Source of the DNA: Agromyces cerinus subsp. cerinus
GTDB taxonomy: Bacteria > Actinomycetota > Actinomycetes > Actinomycetales > Microbacteriaceae
Assembly: GCF_900142065.1 (NCBI RefSeq)
Contig: NZ_FSRJ01000002.1
Location: 124,001-188,000 of the forward strand
Direction: 5' to 3'
Length of the DNA stretch: 64,000 bases
The translations under genes were made by a program, and so were the position numbers. Positions 19,430 to 27,696 of the stretch are shown here, one piece after another. How positions within the stretch are numbered: position 1 is the stretch's first letter; every line of letters starts with the position of its first letter. The notes under the pieces are model-generated. The model was not told the DNA's origin. It was given only the letters and a program-made list of their open reading frames with translations, and searched no databases.

Positions 19430-19651
19430 CTACTTCTCGGTGCCGACGGCCCCGTCGATGTTCTCGCGAACGCCATCGACCTTGTCGTGGTGCTCTTCGG
19501 GCAGAACCTTCTTGGCGGCCTCGGTGACGCCGTCGAGCAGCTTGTCGCTGATGTCTTCCGCCTGCTCGCTGTCCAGCGCCTCGGCGATCTTGTCCTTGTT
19601 CTCCTCGATGAAGTCTTGCGCCTTCTTCGTGATGTCGTCCAGAGAACCCAT
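19430..19651 (-). CDS. MT0933/Rv0909-like small antitoxin-family protein
   Basis: 73 residues, highly charged and helical, beginning MGSLDDITKKAQDFIEENKDKIAEAL and ending ENIDGAVGTEK. The layout matches the MT0933-like family, annotated as putative antitoxins in mycobacteria; the pairing with a toxin is not seen here (the neighbours are a sulfatase and an acetyltransferase). The Shine-Dalgarno AGGTGGGG is strong. A CsbD-like stress protein is a possible alternative, but the spacing of glycines and lysines fits less well. A perfect hairpin ends the transcript. Confidence 0.65.
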   Translation of the reverse strand: MGSLDDITKKAQDFIEENKDKIAEALDSEQAEDISDKLLDGVTEAAKKVLPEEHHDKVDGVRENIDGAVGTEK

Positions 19652-19794
19652 GGCCCCCCACCTTTCGTTCGTCGTGGTCTTGCTCCCGTCATCGTAGGGG
19701 CGGCTCGGGCGGATGGGAAGGGCGGCGGCACGGGGTGACGAATGTGTCGCCCGCGCGTCATGTTCTCGTCACCGTCGGGTGCGAAACTGTCACG

Positions 19795-20439
19795 GTGACC
19801 GCAACGCGCCCCGCCGACAGCGACCTCGTCGGACGATTCATCCGCCTCAGCCCGTTCGATGTCGCCGACATCCCCGAACTGCACCGAGCGCTCTGCCGGC
19901 CCGAGGTCTACGCGGGCGGCTACGGCGGTGGTCCCGACGGGCTGCCCGCCGACGCCGACGCATACGACGCGTTCGCGCGCTCGTACTACTCGGCCGGTGA
20001 GTCGGCGATGCCGTGGACCGTGCGCCTGCGCGGCGGCCCGGACGACGGTCGCGTGGTCGGTGCCACGAAGCTCGCCGACTTCGACCTGGAGAACGAGTCG
20101 GCGCACATCGGCTGGACGGCGTACGACCCCGGTGTCTGGGGCACGGCGGTGAACCCCGAGGTGAAGCTGCTGCTGCTCGACCTCGCGTTCCGCAGCGGGT
20201 TCGGTCGGGTGAAGATCCAGGCCGACGCGATCAACACCCGGTCGCGCGCCGCGATCGAGAGGCTCGGAGCGAGTCTCGACGGGGTGCTGCGGCGGCACAA
20301 GCGCCGCGCCGACGGCAGCTGGCGCGACAGCGCGGTGTACTCGGTGATCATCGACGAGTGGCCAGAGGTGCGGGCCGGCCTCGAGGCGCGACTCGCCGAG
20401 CACGCAGACCGTCCGGTCGAGGTGCGCGAGCGCAGCTAG
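19795..20439 (+). CDS. GNAT-family N-acetyltransferase
   Basis: About 214 residues. An acetyl-CoA-dependent acetyltransferase of the RimJ/RimL-like Acetyltransf_3 type: RFIRLSPFDVADIPELHRAL at the start, then the beta-strand/loop GRVVGATKLADFDLENESAHIGWTAYDPGVWGTAVNPEVKLLLLDLAF, which holds the acyl-CoA-binding region, and AINTRSRAAIERLGASLDGVLRRHKRRADG, characteristic of this subgroup. I prefer the GTG at 19795 (GAAACT six bases upstream) to the ATG at 19735. The 3' end overlaps the convergent TauE gene by four bases (CTAG). The substrate is unknown. Confidence 0.82.
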   Translation: MTATRPADSDLVGRFIRLSPFDVADIPELHRALCRPEVYAGGYGGGPDGLPADADAYDAFARSYYSAGESAMPWTVRLRGGPDDGRVVGATKLADFDLENESAHIGWTAYDPGVWGTAVNPEVKLLLLDLAFRSGFGRVKIQADAINTRSRAAIERLGASLDGVLRRHKRRADGSWRDSAVYSVIIDEWPEVRAGLEARLAEHADRPVEVRERS

Positions 20440-21176
20440 CCCCAGAGCTCCATCGCGCCGTCGACCATCGCGGCCACGCCGCCGGCGTACGCGATGACGA
20501 TCACGGCGATGCGCGCCGCGTGATGGGGGACGCGGCGGTGCAGGAGCTCGCCGAGGCCGAGGCCGACGAGCAGTGCCCCGATCACGAGCGGCCACGCGCC
20601 CGGTTCGAGCTCGGGCAGCGCCCATCCGGTCGCACCGAGCTTGCCGACGAGCGAGGCGACGCCGATCACGACGAAGTAGGGCTGGGCGGTGGCGGCGAAG
20701 CCGGCCTGCGGCCAGCGCGTCGCGACCGCATAGACGCTGAGCGCCGGGCCGCCGACACCGGCCGACGCGTTCATGAATCCGGATGCCGCACCGGCGACGA
20801 TCGCCGGAGTGCGACCCGTCGCGACGTGGTCGGTGCGGGTCACGAGCAGCGACACGGTGAGTGCCACGACGACGAGCACGCCGACCCCGAGCTGGAGCAC
20901 CGGCCCGGGCAGGCGTGCCGCGACGAGCGCACCGACGACGGTGCCGACGAGCGCCGGCACCACGAGCCATCCGAATCGCTGCCAGTCGACGAGCTTCCAC
21001 ACCCTCGGCAGGATGAGCAGGGAGGAGAGCACGGCGCAGAGGTTCACGAGCACGACACCGTCGAACGGGCCGAGCAGGATCACGAGCGCGGGGGCGGCGA
21101 TGAGCGCGAAGCCCATGCCCGTGATGCGCTGCGCCAGTGCGCCGACGAGCACGGAGACGGCGACGGGCAGGAGCAC
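20436..21176 (-). CDS. TauE/SafE-family membrane transporter
   Basis: 246 residues, seven or eight membrane helices, in the family of putative sulfite/sulfonate or other small-anion exporters. The first helix pair has the family pattern GALAQRITGMGFALIAAPALVILLGPFDGVVLVN, repeated in diverged form as AGAASGFMNASAGVGGPALSVYAVATRW. The GTG start at 21176 follows TAGACT by six bases (leaderless pattern). The stop codon overlaps the convergent GNAT stop through the palindrome CTAG. The substrate cannot be stated; nearness to a sulfatase gene is suggestive but the genes are not in one operon. Confidence 0.85.
   Translation of the reverse strand: MLLPVAVSVLVGALAQRITGMGFALIAAPALVILLGPFDGVVLVNLCAVLSSLLILPRVWKLVDWQRFGWLVVPALVGTVVGALVAARLPGPVLQLGVGVLVVVALTVSLLVTRTDHVATGRTPAIVAGAASGFMNASAGVGGPALSVYAVATRWPQAGFAATAQPYFVVIGVASLVGKLGATGWALPELEPGAWPLVIGALLVGLGLGELLHRRVPHHAARIAVIVIAYAGGVAAMVDGAMELWG
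21083..21088 (-). other. No separate feature supported here; internal to TauE gene
   Basis: Position is inside the TauE coding region. The candidate -10 of that gene (TAGACT) is listed separately at 21183-21188. Confidence 0.05.
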
Positions 21177-21182
21177 CGGGCG

Positions 21183-21188
21183 AGTCTA
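21183..21188 (-). promoter_or_regulatory. Candidate -10 of leaderless TauE gene
   Basis: TAGACT on the minus strand, six bases before the GTG at 21176. Confidence 0.4.
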
Positions 21189-21191
21189 CCC

Positions 21192-21215
21192 GGGGTGCTC
21201 TCGGAGGAGCGCCCC
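21192..21215 (-). terminator. Hairpin after surface-protein gene
   Basis: 9-bp stem with one wobble (GGGGTGCTC with GAGCGCCCC), 45 bases after the stop of the LPxTG protein gene, just upstream of the TauE promoter. Confidence 0.5.
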
Positions 21216-21259
21216 ACGGGCAGCGCTGCGCGGCGCTCGGGGGAGCGCTCGGGCTCGGC

Positions 21260-23194
21260 TCAGCGCATCGAACGGCGGCGCAGGCGGGCCGTCGCGATCG
21301 CCGAGGCTCCGGTGATCAGGGCACCGAGCGCGATCCACGCGGCGGTGCCGACGGCGGGATCCACGCCGGTGGCCGGCAGGGTGCCCGCGGGCGCGGTGCC
21401 GCCCGTCGGCGGAGTGGTCGGCGGAGTGGTCGGGGTCGGCGCATCCGCGAGCAGCACGAAGTCCTGGTCGCTGAACGCCTCGCCGGCATCGGTGATGGTG
21501 ACCGTGAGCGTCGAGGGTCCGACCGCGGTGTACCCGGGGGGTACGGTCATGGTCATGGTGTACTCGCCGGGCGGCAGCGCAGCCAGCGCGTAGGCCCCGT
21601 CGGAGCCGCTCGAGATCGGCGTCGGCCCGTCGGGGCCGGTGATCGTGATGGTCGCGCCGGGGAAGGGCGTGCCGTCGTCGGTGGTGACGGCGCCCTCGAT
21701 GCTGCCGGTCTTCGCGAGCGCGAAGTCGACGCCCGTCACCTCGGTCTCCGCGACGGATTCGGAACGCGTCGAGGGCCCGACGGCGATGGTGCCGTCCGGC
21801 GTGGTCATCGTGACCGTGTAGTCGCCGGCCGGCAGGAGCGGGAAGCGGTAGGTGCCATCGGCGCCCGTGACGGTCGAGACGGGGTCGCCGGGGCCGGTGA
21901 GGGTGACCGTGACGCCCGGAACACCGGCGCCCGCGGCGGTCACGGTGCCCGAGAGCGACGGGTTCGCGGTGACGACGAAGTCGACGCCCGTGATCGGCGT
22001 CTCCACGCCGTCGGGAACGGTGAACGGCGGCGGGCTCGTGGTCACGGTGTAGCCGTCGGGCGTCGTGATCGTCGCGGTGTAGTCGCCCACCGGCACGGTG
22101 TCGAAGAGGTAGTTGCCGGCGCTGTCGGTCGTCGTCGTGACGTCGCCGATGGTCACGGAGACGCCGCCCATCGGGTTGCCCTCGGAGTCCGAGACGTTGC
22201 CCGAGACCGCGACCGGCACGATGTCGCGGATCGTGAAGTCGACCACGGCGTCGGCGGTCGACAGGTCGGCCGGCTTGCGGGAGGCGTCGACGGCGATCTT
22301 GCCCGCGGGCAGCACGGCCTCGACGGTGTACCCGTCGGTGGCGAAGAAGCCCGGGAAGCCGTAGAGGCCGCCGCCGGCGGTGGTCGTCGTGCCGACGACG
22401 GCGCCGTTGCCGTCGATGAGGTTGAGGGTGACACCGTCGACGGGGCCGGTGCCCGAGTCGGTGACGGTGCCGGTGACGTCACGGGCAAGGGAGGCGAACC
22501 AGGTCTGGTAGACCGGCAGCCCCGAGCGCCGGGCGAACACGAACGTGAGCGAGGAGATCGGCACCGAGGGCTCGAACCATGCGGCCGCGCCGTTCGTGTC
22601 CATGGCCGCGACGTTGCCCGTGAGGGTGAGCGTCGCGGGGTCCCAGCTCGGTACGTCGGCCGCGTCGCCCGTGCACGAGGGCTTGCCGGCGACGCCCGGC
22701 GCGCAGTAGTTGAAGCCGCCCTGGAACCCGAGCTCGTCGGCCGTGAGCGGCGCACCGTCGGCGCCCACCGCGGCGATGCGCACCTGGTCGGCGTCGATGT
22801 CGCCGAGCACGAAGGTCCAGTTCGACGACGGGGTCGGCGTCGGGAACGAGTAGGTCGTCGTCGAGGCGCCCGCTGCCGTGTCGGCCTTCGGCCGGAGGTT
22901 CAGGTACGGCTGGTTCTGGCTCGAGCCGTATTTCGCGCCGACCGGAGTGCCCTGTGCGAGCCAAGCGGATGCCCCGGAGATGACGCCGACCTGACCGGCA
23001 CGGGAGTCGCTCGTGACCGAAGCGGCGAGCGCCGGCTGCCCGGCCAGGGTCATCGTGGTCTGGAACGCGCCGCCGGCTCCGGTGAGCGGCGCCCAGGCCG
23101 CCCAGCTCGCGGTCGTCGCGGCCGAGGCCGGTGTGATCGCGACCGTCGTCAGGACGGCGGCGGTGATGAGACCGGTCAGACCGGCCAAGAACAT
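21260..23194 (-). CDS. LPxTG-anchored surface protein with four SdrD/CNA-B-like repeats
   Basis: 644 residues. A signal peptide (MFLAGLTGLITAAVLTTVAITPASA) is followed by an N-terminal domain of about 220 residues with two cysteines (YCAPG, SCTGD). Four transthyretin-like repeats of 75-85 residues come next, each ending in a G-x-Y-x-F pattern (GGGLYGFPG, SAGNYLFDTVPVGDYTATI, ADGTYRFPLLPAGDYTVTM, SDGAYALAALPPGEYTMTM). A Pro-Thr-rich wall-spanning linker, LPATG, a hydrophobic helix and a basic tail (RLRRRSMR) complete a sortase substrate. The start is fixed by GGGGGA seven bases before the ATG at 23194. It is likely a stalk-like adhesin displayed on the wall; the binding partner is unknown. No sortase gene is in the window. 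Confidence 0.88.
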   Translation of the reverse strand: MFLAGLTGLITAAVLTTVAITPASAATTASWAAWAPLTGAGGAFQTTMTLAGQPALAASVTSDSRAGQVGVISGASAWLAQGTPVGAKYGSSQNQPYLNLRPKADTAAGASTTTYSFPTPTPSSNWTFVLGDIDADQVRIAAVGADGAPLTADELGFQGGFNYCAPGVAGKPSCTGDAADVPSWDPATLTLTGNVAAMDTNGAAAWFEPSVPISSLTFVFARRSGLPVYQTWFASLARDVTGTVTDSGTGPVDGVTLNLIDGNGAVVGTTTTAGGGLYGFPGFFATDGYTVEAVLPAGKIAVDASRKPADLSTADAVVDFTIRDIVPVAVSGNVSDSEGNPMGGVSVTIGDVTTTTDSAGNYLFDTVPVGDYTATITTPDGYTVTTSPPPFTVPDGVETPITGVDFVVTANPSLSGTVTAAGAGVPGVTVTLTGPGDPVSTVTGADGTYRFPLLPAGDYTVTMTTPDGTIAVGPSTRSESVAETEVTGVDFALAKTGSIEGAVTTDDGTPFPGATITITGPDGPTPISSGSDGAYALAALPPGEYTMTMTVPPGYTAVGPSTLTVTITDAGEAFSDQDFVLLADAPTPTTPPTTPPTGGTAPAGTLPATGVDPAVGTAAWIALGALITGASAIATARLRRRSMR

Positions 23195-23294
23195 GCGATT
23201 CCCCCGAGGCATGGCGACCAGCATATTCGCCCGGTTCGACCAGCGCACCCCTTCGGACAGAGACAGGGGGACTGGCCCGCCTCTCGCGAACCGG

Positions 23295-24767
23295 TCAGTG
23301 CACGCGCCGTTCCGGAACGTGCAACCGGGTGAGGAACGCGTCGGCGCCGCGGGGGATGCCGCGGTGGTCGGCCCGCGACACGAGCACCGTCACGAGCACG
23401 GCGAGGGGCACGGTCCAGGCGGCCGGCTGCTCGAGGAACGGGCGGAGCACGGGTACCGCCGCGGCGAGCAGCGGGCCGCCGAGGATGGCCCCGCCCGAGA
23501 GCAACGCCCCCGTGAGCATGCCCGCGATCGCACCGCGCGCGGTGAGCCCGCGCCACCAGATGCCGAGGATCAGCATCGGGCACAGGGTCGACGCCGTGAA
23601 CGCGAAGACGAGCCCGACGCTGCCGGCGAGACCGGTCGACTCCGTCGAGAGCGCCACGACGAGCGGGATGAGCGACGAGACCACGGCCGCGATACGGAAC
23701 CCCCGCACGCTGCCGCCGAGCAGGTCCTGGCTGATGACGCCGGCGAGCGAGACGACGAGCCCCGACGACGTCGAGAGGAACGCGCCGAACGCACCTGCGA
23801 TGACGAGGGCGGTCAGCAGTTCGCCCCAGATGCCCGGCACGAGCCGCCCGGGCAGCAGCAGGATGAGCGCGTCGGCCTCTCCCGATGCCGCGAGGTCGGG
23901 TGCGAAGGCCCGCCCGAGCAGACCGAACGCGGTCGGGAAGAGGTAGAACACCGAGAGCAGGGCGAGCACGATGACGGTCGTGCGGCGCGCGGCCACGCCG
24001 TCGGGGTTCGTGTAGAAGCGCACGAGCACGTGCGGCAGCCCGAGCGTGCCGAGGAGCAGCGCCACCATGAGCGAGACCGTGCGGTAGACGTCGAGGTCGG
24101 CGGGGCCCGCTGCCGGAGGGAACGCCTCGGCGGGCGTGAGCTGCGCGGGCGGCTCGCCGCCGCCGACGATGAGCAGCAGCGCCACGACCGGCACCGCGAG
24201 CGCGGTGAGCTTCAGCCAGAACTGGAAGGCCTGCACGAAGGTGATCGAGCGCATGCCGCCCGCGGCGACGATGACCGCGACGAGCACCGCGACCGCGACC
24301 GAACCCACCCACGAGGGCAGCCCCGTCGTGATGCGCACCGTGAGGGCCGCGCCCTGCAGTTGCGGCACGATGTAGAACCAGCCGACGACGATGACGAGCG
24401 TGGACGTCACGCGCCGCGCCCAGGTCGATTCGAGCCGCGCCTCGGTGAAGTCGGGGATCGTGTACGCGCCCGAGCGGCGCAGCGGGGCCGCGACGAAGAG
24501 CAGGAGCATGAGGTATCCGGCCGTGTACCCGATCGGGAACCACAGCCCGCCCGAACCCTGCAGCAGGATGAGCCCTGCGATGCCGAGGAACGACGCCGCC
24601 GAGAGGTACTCGCCGCCGATCGCCGAGGCGTTCCACCACGGCCGCACGGTGCGCGAGGCGACGTAGAAGTCGCTCGTCGTGCGCGAGACCCGCAGCCCGT
24701 AGAAGCCGATGAGCGCCGAGGCGAGCGCGACGGCGGCGATCGCGGCGTAGCCGATGACGGGGTTCAC
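23295..24767 (-). CDS. Solute:sodium symporter (cation/acetate symporter type)
   Basis: 490 residues, about 13 membrane helices. Family features include the N-terminal SDFYVASRTVRPWWNASAIGGEYLSAASFLGIAGL, the sodium-site region around GGMRSITFVQAFQFWLKL, and LGTLGLPHVLVRFYT, all shared with the second symporter here (27696-29309). Likely Na+-driven uptake of acetate, pyruvate or a similar short monocarboxylate. The GTG start overlaps the preceding stop (GTGA) and is last in the four-gene operon kinase, regulator, small membrane protein, symporter. That operon suggests transport linked to LytS/LytTR sensing of a carboxylate. Confidence 0.9.
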   Translation of the reverse strand: MNPVIGYAAIAAVALASALIGFYGLRVSRTTSDFYVASRTVRPWWNASAIGGEYLSAASFLGIAGLILLQGSGGLWFPIGYTAGYLMLLLFVAAPLRRSGAYTIPDFTEARLESTWARRVTSTLVIVVGWFYIVPQLQGAALTVRITTGLPSWVGSVAVAVLVAVIVAAGGMRSITFVQAFQFWLKLTALAVPVVALLLIVGGGEPPAQLTPAEAFPPAAGPADLDVYRTVSLMVALLLGTLGLPHVLVRFYTNPDGVAARRTTVIVLALLSVFYLFPTAFGLLGRAFAPDLAASGEADALILLLPGRLVPGIWGELLTALVIAGAFGAFLSTSSGLVVSLAGVISQDLLGGSVRGFRIAAVVSSLIPLVVALSTESTGLAGSVGLVFAFTASTLCPMLILGIWWRGLTARGAIAGMLTGALLSGGAILGGPLLAAAVPVLRPFLEQPAAWTVPLAVLVTVLVSRADHRGIPRGADAFLTRLHVPERRVH

Positions 24768-25168
24768 TCCGCCTCCGTGAGCGAGCGGTAGCGCGCCTCG
24801 TTGCGCGAGGCGGCGCGAACGTAGAGGCCGGCGACGGTCAACGCGAGCGGGTAGACCCCGACGCCGAGCAGCAGCCACGAGGCGGGCACGCCGAACACGA
24901 AGCTCGAGTCGAGCGCGGGCACGAGCGCGATGGCGAGCACGAAGAGCGCGGTGGCCACCGCGAAGCCGATGGCGAAGACGATCGCGAGCCGCAGCTGCGA
25001 GCGGATGAGCGAGCGCGCGTAGACGCCGGCGATGTCGCTCGTCGGCGCGCCGCCGTGCTGCGGCAGCGGGCGAGCGGATGCCCCGCCCCCGCCCGGTCGC
25101 GGAGCGGTGACGCGAACCCGGGGCGGCGGCCCCGCGGCATCCGCTCGCCCGCTCGACGACTCGGTCAC
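24764..25168 (-). CDS. Small two-helix membrane partner of symporter (DUF485-like)
   Basis: 134 residues. About 50 N-terminal residues are Pro/Gly-rich and poorly ordered (VTESSSGRADAAGPPPRVRV), then two membrane helices (LAIVFAIGFAVATALFVLAIALV and ASWLLLGVGVYPLALTVAGLYVRAA). Position and topology match the DUF485/YjcH partner of ActP-type symporters, like the gene at 27322 beside the other symporter, although the sequence match to DUF485 is weak. It overlaps both neighbours by GTGA, so synthesis is coupled. Confidence 0.75.
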   Translation of the reverse strand: MTESSSGRADAAGPPPRVRVTAPRPGGGGASARPLPQHGGAPTSDIAGVYARSLIRSQLRLAIVFAIGFAVATALFVLAIALVPALDSSFVFGVPASWLLLGVGVYPLALTVAGLYVRAASRNEARYRSLTEAE

Positions 25169-25917
25169 GGCGACGTTCTCGGGCGGATGCTCGTCTGCTC
25201 GAGGCGCTCGCGGAGCGCCGGCAGCAGCCGCCGGCTCACGGGCAGCTCGGCCTGGCCGACGGTGACGCTCGGGTGGTCGGAGCCCAGCCGGATGCGGCTG
25301 AGGTGCGCGAGCGACACGAGGTACGAGCGGTGCACCCGCACGAAGCCGGCGTCGGCCCACTGCCGCTCGAGGTCGCTCAGCGGCACCCGCACGAGATAGC
25401 TCGCTTCCTCGGTGTGGAGCCGCGCGTAGTCGCCCTGCGCCTGCACGTAGCGCACGTCGTCGCGCCGGATCATGCGGGTCGTGCCGCCGAGGGTGACGGC
25501 GATCATCTCGGGTTCGGCGGATGCCCCGTGCGTCGCATGGCTCGCGGACGCGGCCTTCAGCGCCTCGACGATGCGGCCGACCGAGCGGTGCAGCCGCTCC
25601 GTGCGCACGGGCTTCAGCAGGTAGTCGACCGCGGCGAGGTCGAATGCCTCGAGCGCGCCCTCCTCGTCGGCGGTGACGAAGACGAGCACCGGGCGGTGCT
25701 CGAAGCGGGCGAGCGCCCGGGCGAGGTCGAAGCCCGTGAGGCCGGGCATGTGGATGTCGAGGAACGCCGCGTCGACCGGCTCCCTCGTGAGCAGGCGGAT
25801 CGCCTCCGACCCCGATGAGGCCTGGTGGATCACGCCGATGCGCGGGTCCTGCCCGAGGAGGAACGCGAGCTCGTCGATCGCGGGCTGCTCGTCATCGGCG
25901 ATGAGCACGGAGATCAT
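25165..25917 (-). CDS. LytTR-family response regulator
   Basis: 250 residues. The N-terminal receiver has the acidic pocket (VLIADDEQPAIDEL), phospho-acceptor Asp in AAFLDIHMPG and the Lys in DYLLKPVRTERL. The C-terminal LytTR DNA-binding domain (residues about 140-240) reads RMIRRDDVRYVQAQGDYARLHTEE, then YLVRVPLSDLERQWADAGFVRVHRSYLVSLAHLSRI, typical of the AlgR/AgrA/LytR class that binds 9-bp direct repeats. Overlap with the kinase gene is ATGA. A matching direct repeat lies in the divergent promoter region at 27179-27208, so it probably controls its own operon, the divergent symporter operon, or both. Confidence 0.93.
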   Translation of the reverse strand: MISVLIADDEQPAIDELAFLLGQDPRIGVIHQASSGSEAIRLLTREPVDAAFLDIHMPGLTGFDLARALARFEHRPVLVFVTADEEGALEAFDLAAVDYLLKPVRTERLHRSVGRIVEALKAASASHATHGASAEPEMIAVTLGGTTRMIRRDDVRYVQAQGDYARLHTEEASYLVRVPLSDLERQWADAGFVRVHRSYLVSLAHLSRIRLGSDHPSVTVGQAELPVSRRLLPALRERLEQTSIRPRTSP

Positions 25918-27125
25918 GGTTCAAGTCTCCCATCGGGGGTTCCGGTCGACGAGGGGCGCCTGGGCCCCGACTTCGGCACGCGCATGCGCACGAGCGTGCC
26001 GGCGCCGACGTTCGTCTCGACCACGAGGCCGAGTTCGTCGCCGTAGACCTGGCGGAGGCGCGCGTCGACGTTGCGGAGCCCCACGTGCTCGGCGTCGGCC
26101 GGGCCGCCAGCGAGCACCGCGGCGAGCACCTCGGGATCGATGCCGACGCCGTCGTCCTCCACGCTGATCTCGGCGAACGCGCCGGAGTCGGCGGCCGTGA
26201 TCGTGATGCGCCCGCCGCCCTCCTTCGACTCGAGGCCGTGCCGCACTGCGTTCTCGACGAGCGGCTGGATCGAGAGGAACGGCACGACGGTCGAGAGCAC
26301 CTCGGGCGCGATCTGCAGGGTGACCTTCAGGCGCTCGCCGAAGCGCGCGCGCTCGAGCCGCAGGTAGCTGTCGATCGAGCGCAGCTCCTCGGCGACGGTC
26401 GTGAAGTCGCCGTGGCGGCGGAAGGAGTAGCGGGTGAAGTCGGCGAACTCGAGCACGAGTTCGCGGGCCTGCGCGGGGTCGGTGTTGATGAACGAGGCGA
26501 TCGCGTTCAGCGAGTTGTAGATGAAGTGCGGGCTGATCTGCGCACGGAGCGCCCGCACCTCGGCTTCAGCGAGTGCCGCGCGCGAGGCGTCGAGCTCGCC
26601 GAGCTCGACCTGAGCGGCCACCCAGTCGGCGACCTCGCCGGTCGCGCGCACGAGGCCGGCACGCACGGGGGAGGCGAAGGCGACGATCGCGCCGAGCGGG
26701 CCGGTGCTGCCGAGGATCGGGGCCACGACCGCATCCGTCTCCCAGGCGCCGATCGGGATGCGGCGCTGCACCTGCTGGCGGCCGCTCGCGATCGCCGCCG
26801 CGGCGAGTCGTTCGGCGACCGGGCGCACGGCCTCGTCGCCGTCGATCGCGATGGTGCCCGAGCGGTCGACGATCGCGAGGCTGTCGCAGCCGAGCAGCGC
26901 CCTGAGGTGCTTGCCGGCGCGCGCCGCGTCGAGTTCGTCGATGCCGCCGCGCAGATGCTTCGCCGCCTGCGAGGCGAGGTGCAGGGTCTGGTAGGTCGCC
27001 TGCTCGGCGTCGGTGCCGAGCTCCTTCGAGCTCAGCACGATGCGCCGGAGGAACACCACGAGCCCGACCGCGAGCGCTCCGCCGACCACGCCGAGGGCGG
27101 CGGCGAGCAGCATCGACTCGGGCAT
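25914..27125 (-). CDS. LytS/YehU-type sensor histidine kinase
   Basis: 403 residues. One N-terminal membrane helix (MLLAAALGVVGGALAVGLVVFLRRIVL), a GAF-like sensor segment (residues about 65-170, including LGCDSLAIVDRSGTIAIDG), then the His_kinase domain with phospho-acceptor His in SPHFIYNSLNAIASFI and an HATPase domain (QPLVENAVRHGL, EDDGVGID, HVGLRNVDARLRQVYG). It lacks the multi-helix LytS sensor, so it probably senses through the GAF domain in the cytoplasm. The ATG at 27125 is the first of two in-frame starts. It heads the operon and is co-translated with the LytTR regulator. Confidence 0.9.
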   Translation of the reverse strand: MPESMLLAAALGVVGGALAVGLVVFLRRIVLSSKELGTDAEQATYQTLHLASQAAKHLRGGIDELDAARAGKHLRALLGCDSLAIVDRSGTIAIDGDEAVRPVAERLAAAAIASGRQQVQRRIPIGAWETDAVVAPILGSTGPLGAIVAFASPVRAGLVRATGEVADWVAAQVELGELDASRAALAEAEVRALRAQISPHFIYNSLNAIASFINTDPAQARELVLEFADFTRYSFRRHGDFTTVAEELRSIDSYLRLERARFGERLKVTLQIAPEVLSTVVPFLSIQPLVENAVRHGLESKEGGGRITITAADSGAFAEISVEDDGVGIDPEVLAAVLAGGPADAEHVGLRNVDARLRQVYGDELGLVVETNVGAGTLVRMRVPKSGPRRPSSTGTPDGRLEP

Positions 27126-27178
27126 GCACGACAGCGTAACCGCTCGTGCCCCGCCGCTCGCTCGTCGTCGCGCACCCG

Positions 27179-27220
27179 CCGTTCGTCGCACCGTGAGCGC
27201 CGTTCGGCGACGACGAACGG
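27179..27220. promoter_or_regulatory. LytTR-type direct repeat in divergent symporter promoter region
   Basis: CCGTTCGTC at 27179 and CCGTTCGGC at 27200, spaced exactly 21 bp, match the general LytTR pattern (A/C)(C/A)GTTN(A/G)(T/G) in tandem with a two-turn period. A third, inverted CCGTTCGTC reads on the minus strand ending at 27220. It lies between the kinase operon and the DUF485-symporter operon. Confidence 0.6.
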
Positions 27221-27321
27221 CGACCGCCCCACGCCGGCATGCGGGCGCGCGAGAGTTGCCCCACTGCAACCGGCAGCAGCCTGGCCCAGAGCCCGGCACG
27301 ACCCCCTGAAGGAGACTCGCC

Positions 27322-27696
27322 ATGGGCAACGACGCCCTGAGCGCGGAGACCGAGACGGCCCCACCCGTCGACTACCGCGCGGTGCAACAATCCGAAGAGT
27401 TCCAGCGACTGCGTTCGAGGCACCGGAGGTTCGTCTTCCCCGTGCTGGCCGCGTGCCTCGTCTGGTACTTCGCCTACGTGCTGCTGGCCGGCTACGCGCA
27501 CGACTTCATGTCGACGCCCGTGTTCGGCAGCGTCAACGTCGCCATCCTGCTGGGCCTCGCCCAGGTCGTGACGACCTTCGCCGTGACCACCTGGTACGTG
27601 CGCTACGCCAACAAGGAGCTCGACCCCATCGCCGAGGAGATCCGCGATGAGATCGAGACCGGCGCGACGTTCACGGCAGAGGAGGCGACCCGCTGA
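27322..27696 (+). CDS. DUF485 membrane protein
   Basis: 124 residues with two membrane helices (FVFPVLAACLVWYFAYVLLAGYA and VAILLGLAQVVTTFAVTTWYVRYANK), the standard DUF485/YjcH form, beginning SEEFQRLRSRHRRFVFP. The partner gene of acetate symporters, stop and start overlapping by one base (TGATG) with the symporter gene. A GAAGGAGA Shine-Dalgarno precedes the ATG. Function is probably assembly or modulation of the symporter. The LytTR-like repeats upstream suggest two-component control. Confidence 0.92.
   Translation: MGNDALSAETETAPPVDYRAVQQSEEFQRLRSRHRRFVFPVLAACLVWYFAYVLLAGYAHDFMSTPVFGSVNVAILLGLAQVVTTFAVTTWYVRYANKELDPIAEEIRDEIETGATFTAEEATR

Noticed and set aside
19430-19651. CsbD-like stress protein
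   Set aside because: Similar size and charge, but the pattern of the N-terminus (MGSLDDITKKAQDFIEENKDKI) fits the MT0933-like family better.
21083-21088. Separate site listed inside the TauE gene
   Set aside because: There is no supporting signal at these bases; the candidate promoter of that gene is at 21183-21188. The entry should be ignored.
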